The notes under the pieces: generated by a model
What the model saw: only the letters and a program-made list of their open reading frames with translations
What the model was told of the DNA's origin: nothing
Databases searched by the model: none
Made by a program: the position numbers and the translations under genes
In this document: one piece after another, positions 4,849 to 5,519 of the stretch
Position numbering within the stretch: position 1 is the first letter of the stretch
Layout of the letters: the number at the start of each line of letters is the position of its first letter
NCBI GenBank assembly: GCA_946480685.1
Contig: CAMLLI010000350.1
Location: 1-5,519, forward strand
DNA length: 5,519 nucleotides
Origin: an uncultured Flammeovirgaceae bacterium
Lineage (GTDB): Bacteria; Bacteroidota; Bacteroidia; Cytophagales; Cyclobacteriaceae
Reading direction: 5' to 3'

Positions 4849-5292
4849 ATGAAAATAGGTATCGCTGCCGACCATGGTGGTTTTGCATTAAAAGAAGTGA
4901 TCAAAAAATTTCTGCAGGCACAACAGCATGATGTAAAAGACTTTGGCGCTATGGAGCGCGATGACACCGATGATTACCCGGACTTTGTTGTGCCGCTGGC
5001 CAGGTCGGTTGCCGCAGGTGAAGTAGAGCGCGGTATAGCAGTTTGTGGTAGCGGTGTTGGTGCATCCATCGCTGTCAATAAAGTACCCGGAGTTCGGGCA
5101 GCATTGATACATGATCACTTCTCTGCACATCAGGGCGTTGAAGACGATGACATGAACCTGCTTTGTCTCGGGGGGCGCGTTACCGGCGATGAAATGGCAA
5201 AAGAACTTGTAAACACTTTTCTGAAAGCTAAATTTACTGCTGCCGAGCGTCATCAACGCAGGCTCAACAAAGTCAAGCAACTGGAGAAGTAA
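4849..5292 (+). CDS. rpiB: Ribose-5-phosphate isomerase B (RpiB/LacA/LacB family)
   Basis: This 147-residue cytoplasmic enzyme should interconvert ribulose 5-phosphate and ribose 5-phosphate in the pentose phosphate pathway. Family features are GIAADHGG (4-11, with Asp8-His9 in the sugar site), TDDYPDF (40-46), CGSGVG (66-71, with Cys66 aligning to the catalytic cysteine of E. coli RpiB), NKVPGVRA (77-84), and ERHQRRL (133-139), whose Arg and His residues should bind phosphate. Length is normal for RpiB. At 96-103 it reads GVEDDDMN, so Asp99 stands where E. coli RpiB, as I recall it, has the ring-opening His99. This resembles the GVExDDMN branch of the family, so the exact sugar used is less certain. 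The ATG follows an A-rich leader (AACTCAAA). The gene for the preceding pathway step, gnd, starts 63 bp downstream in the same direction with no terminator between, which suggests an operon. Confidence 0.94.
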   Translation: MKIGIAADHGGFALKEVIKKFLQAQQHDVKDFGAMERDDTDDYPDFVVPLARSVAAGEVERGIAVCGSGVGASIAVNKVPGVRAALIHDHFSAHQGVEDDDMNLLCLGGRVTGDEMAKELVNTFLKAKFTAAERHQRRLNKVKQLEK

Positions 5293-5355
5293 CGAATCGA
5301 ACTATAAATCATTAGTATATAAATCTGTATCACATAATATTTTATCTCTATAACA

Positions 5356-5519
5356 ATGCAAGATAATTCTTATCTCTTGGGCATGGTCGGTCTTGGTACC
5401 ATGGGCCGTAATCTTCTTTTGAACATGGCAGACCACGGATTTAAAGTGGCTGGCTATGATAAAGATCCTGCTAAAGTATCCATGCTGAGTAAAGAAGCTG
5501 TAAAAGGCGATGTAAAAGG
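5356..5519 (+). CDS. gnd: 6-phosphogluconate dehydrogenase, N-terminal part (runs off the window)
   Basis: Only the first 54 codons are present; the frame stays open to the last base. The protein starts with ATG at 5356 after an A-rich leader (TCTATAACA). It reads GMVGLGTMGRNLLLNMADHG at 9-28, the NADP-binding Rossmann start of 6-phosphogluconate dehydrogenases, with the GxGxxG loop at Gly12-Gly17 and the family-typical MGRNL (16-20). GYDKDP (33-38) ends the second strand. A full enzyme has about 470 residues. It oxidatively decarboxylates 6-phosphogluconate to ribulose 5-phosphate, the substrate of the RpiB encoded just upstream. Other beta-hydroxyacid dehydrogenases share the GxGxMG start, but the MGRNL.LNM pattern and the rpiB neighbour favour gnd. 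The decarboxylase C-terminal domain and the form of the enzyme (NADP or NAD) cannot be checked here. Confidence 0.9.
   Translation, partial: MQDNSYLLGMVGLGTMGRNLLLNMADHGFKVAGYDKDPAKVSMLSKEAVKGDVK

Noticed and set aside
4888..5280. 130-residue open frame on the minus strand
   Set aside because: It lies wholly antisense to rpiB, which has complete family motifs. The translation is Cys/Phe-rich with no recognisable domain.

Overview
The window looks like a chromosomal segment of a Bacteroidota bacterium, probably of the Cytophagales/Chitinophagales kind. Start codons have A-rich leaders and mostly lack Shine-Dalgarno sequences. Promoter-like sequences follow the Bacteroidota pattern (-33 TTTG, -7 TAnnTTTG). 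There are a PepSY-like secreted protein, a GH125 mannosidase, and an rpiB-gnd pair. The taxonomic call is an inference from these traits, not from a search.

Layout. Positions 18-380 (minus strand) encode a small exported protein. It is divergent from a GH125 alpha-mannosidase gene (662-2083, plus), across a 281-bp gap that holds a perfect 15-bp palindrome and a plausible promoter. The mannosidase gene is closed by a strong intrinsic terminator (2108-2139). A new promoter begins right at that terminator, with another 15-bp palindrome between its two boxes, and it leads into an unrecognised 228-residue helical protein made of two similar halves (2194-2880). Next come a very acidic 68-residue protein (2962-3168) and a class I SAM-dependent methyltransferase (3209-3835), possibly cotranscribed. 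A basic 90-residue protein of unknown function (3938-4210) follows. Directly after its stop codon lies a gene-free stretch of about 640 bp. Its first ~420 bp (4212-4633) is a mosaic of short related repeats, and its last ~215 bp carries a likely promoter for rpiB (4849-5292). The start of gnd (5356 onward) runs off the window.

How the genes fit together. The only clear metabolic pairing is rpiB-gnd. 6-phosphogluconate dehydrogenase makes ribulose 5-phosphate and RpiB interconverts it with ribose 5-phosphate, so they are consecutive steps of the pentose phosphate pathway. The mannosidase stands alone: no SusC/SusD-like or other glycan genes are visible here. The remaining proteins share no obvious pathway.

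Novelty. I see no convincing new multi-gene system. The items most worth following up are the intergenic repeat mosaic, the two-halves helical protein, the palindrome embedded in the 2138-2171 promoter, and an RpiB with Asp where the E. coli enzyme has its ring-opening His.
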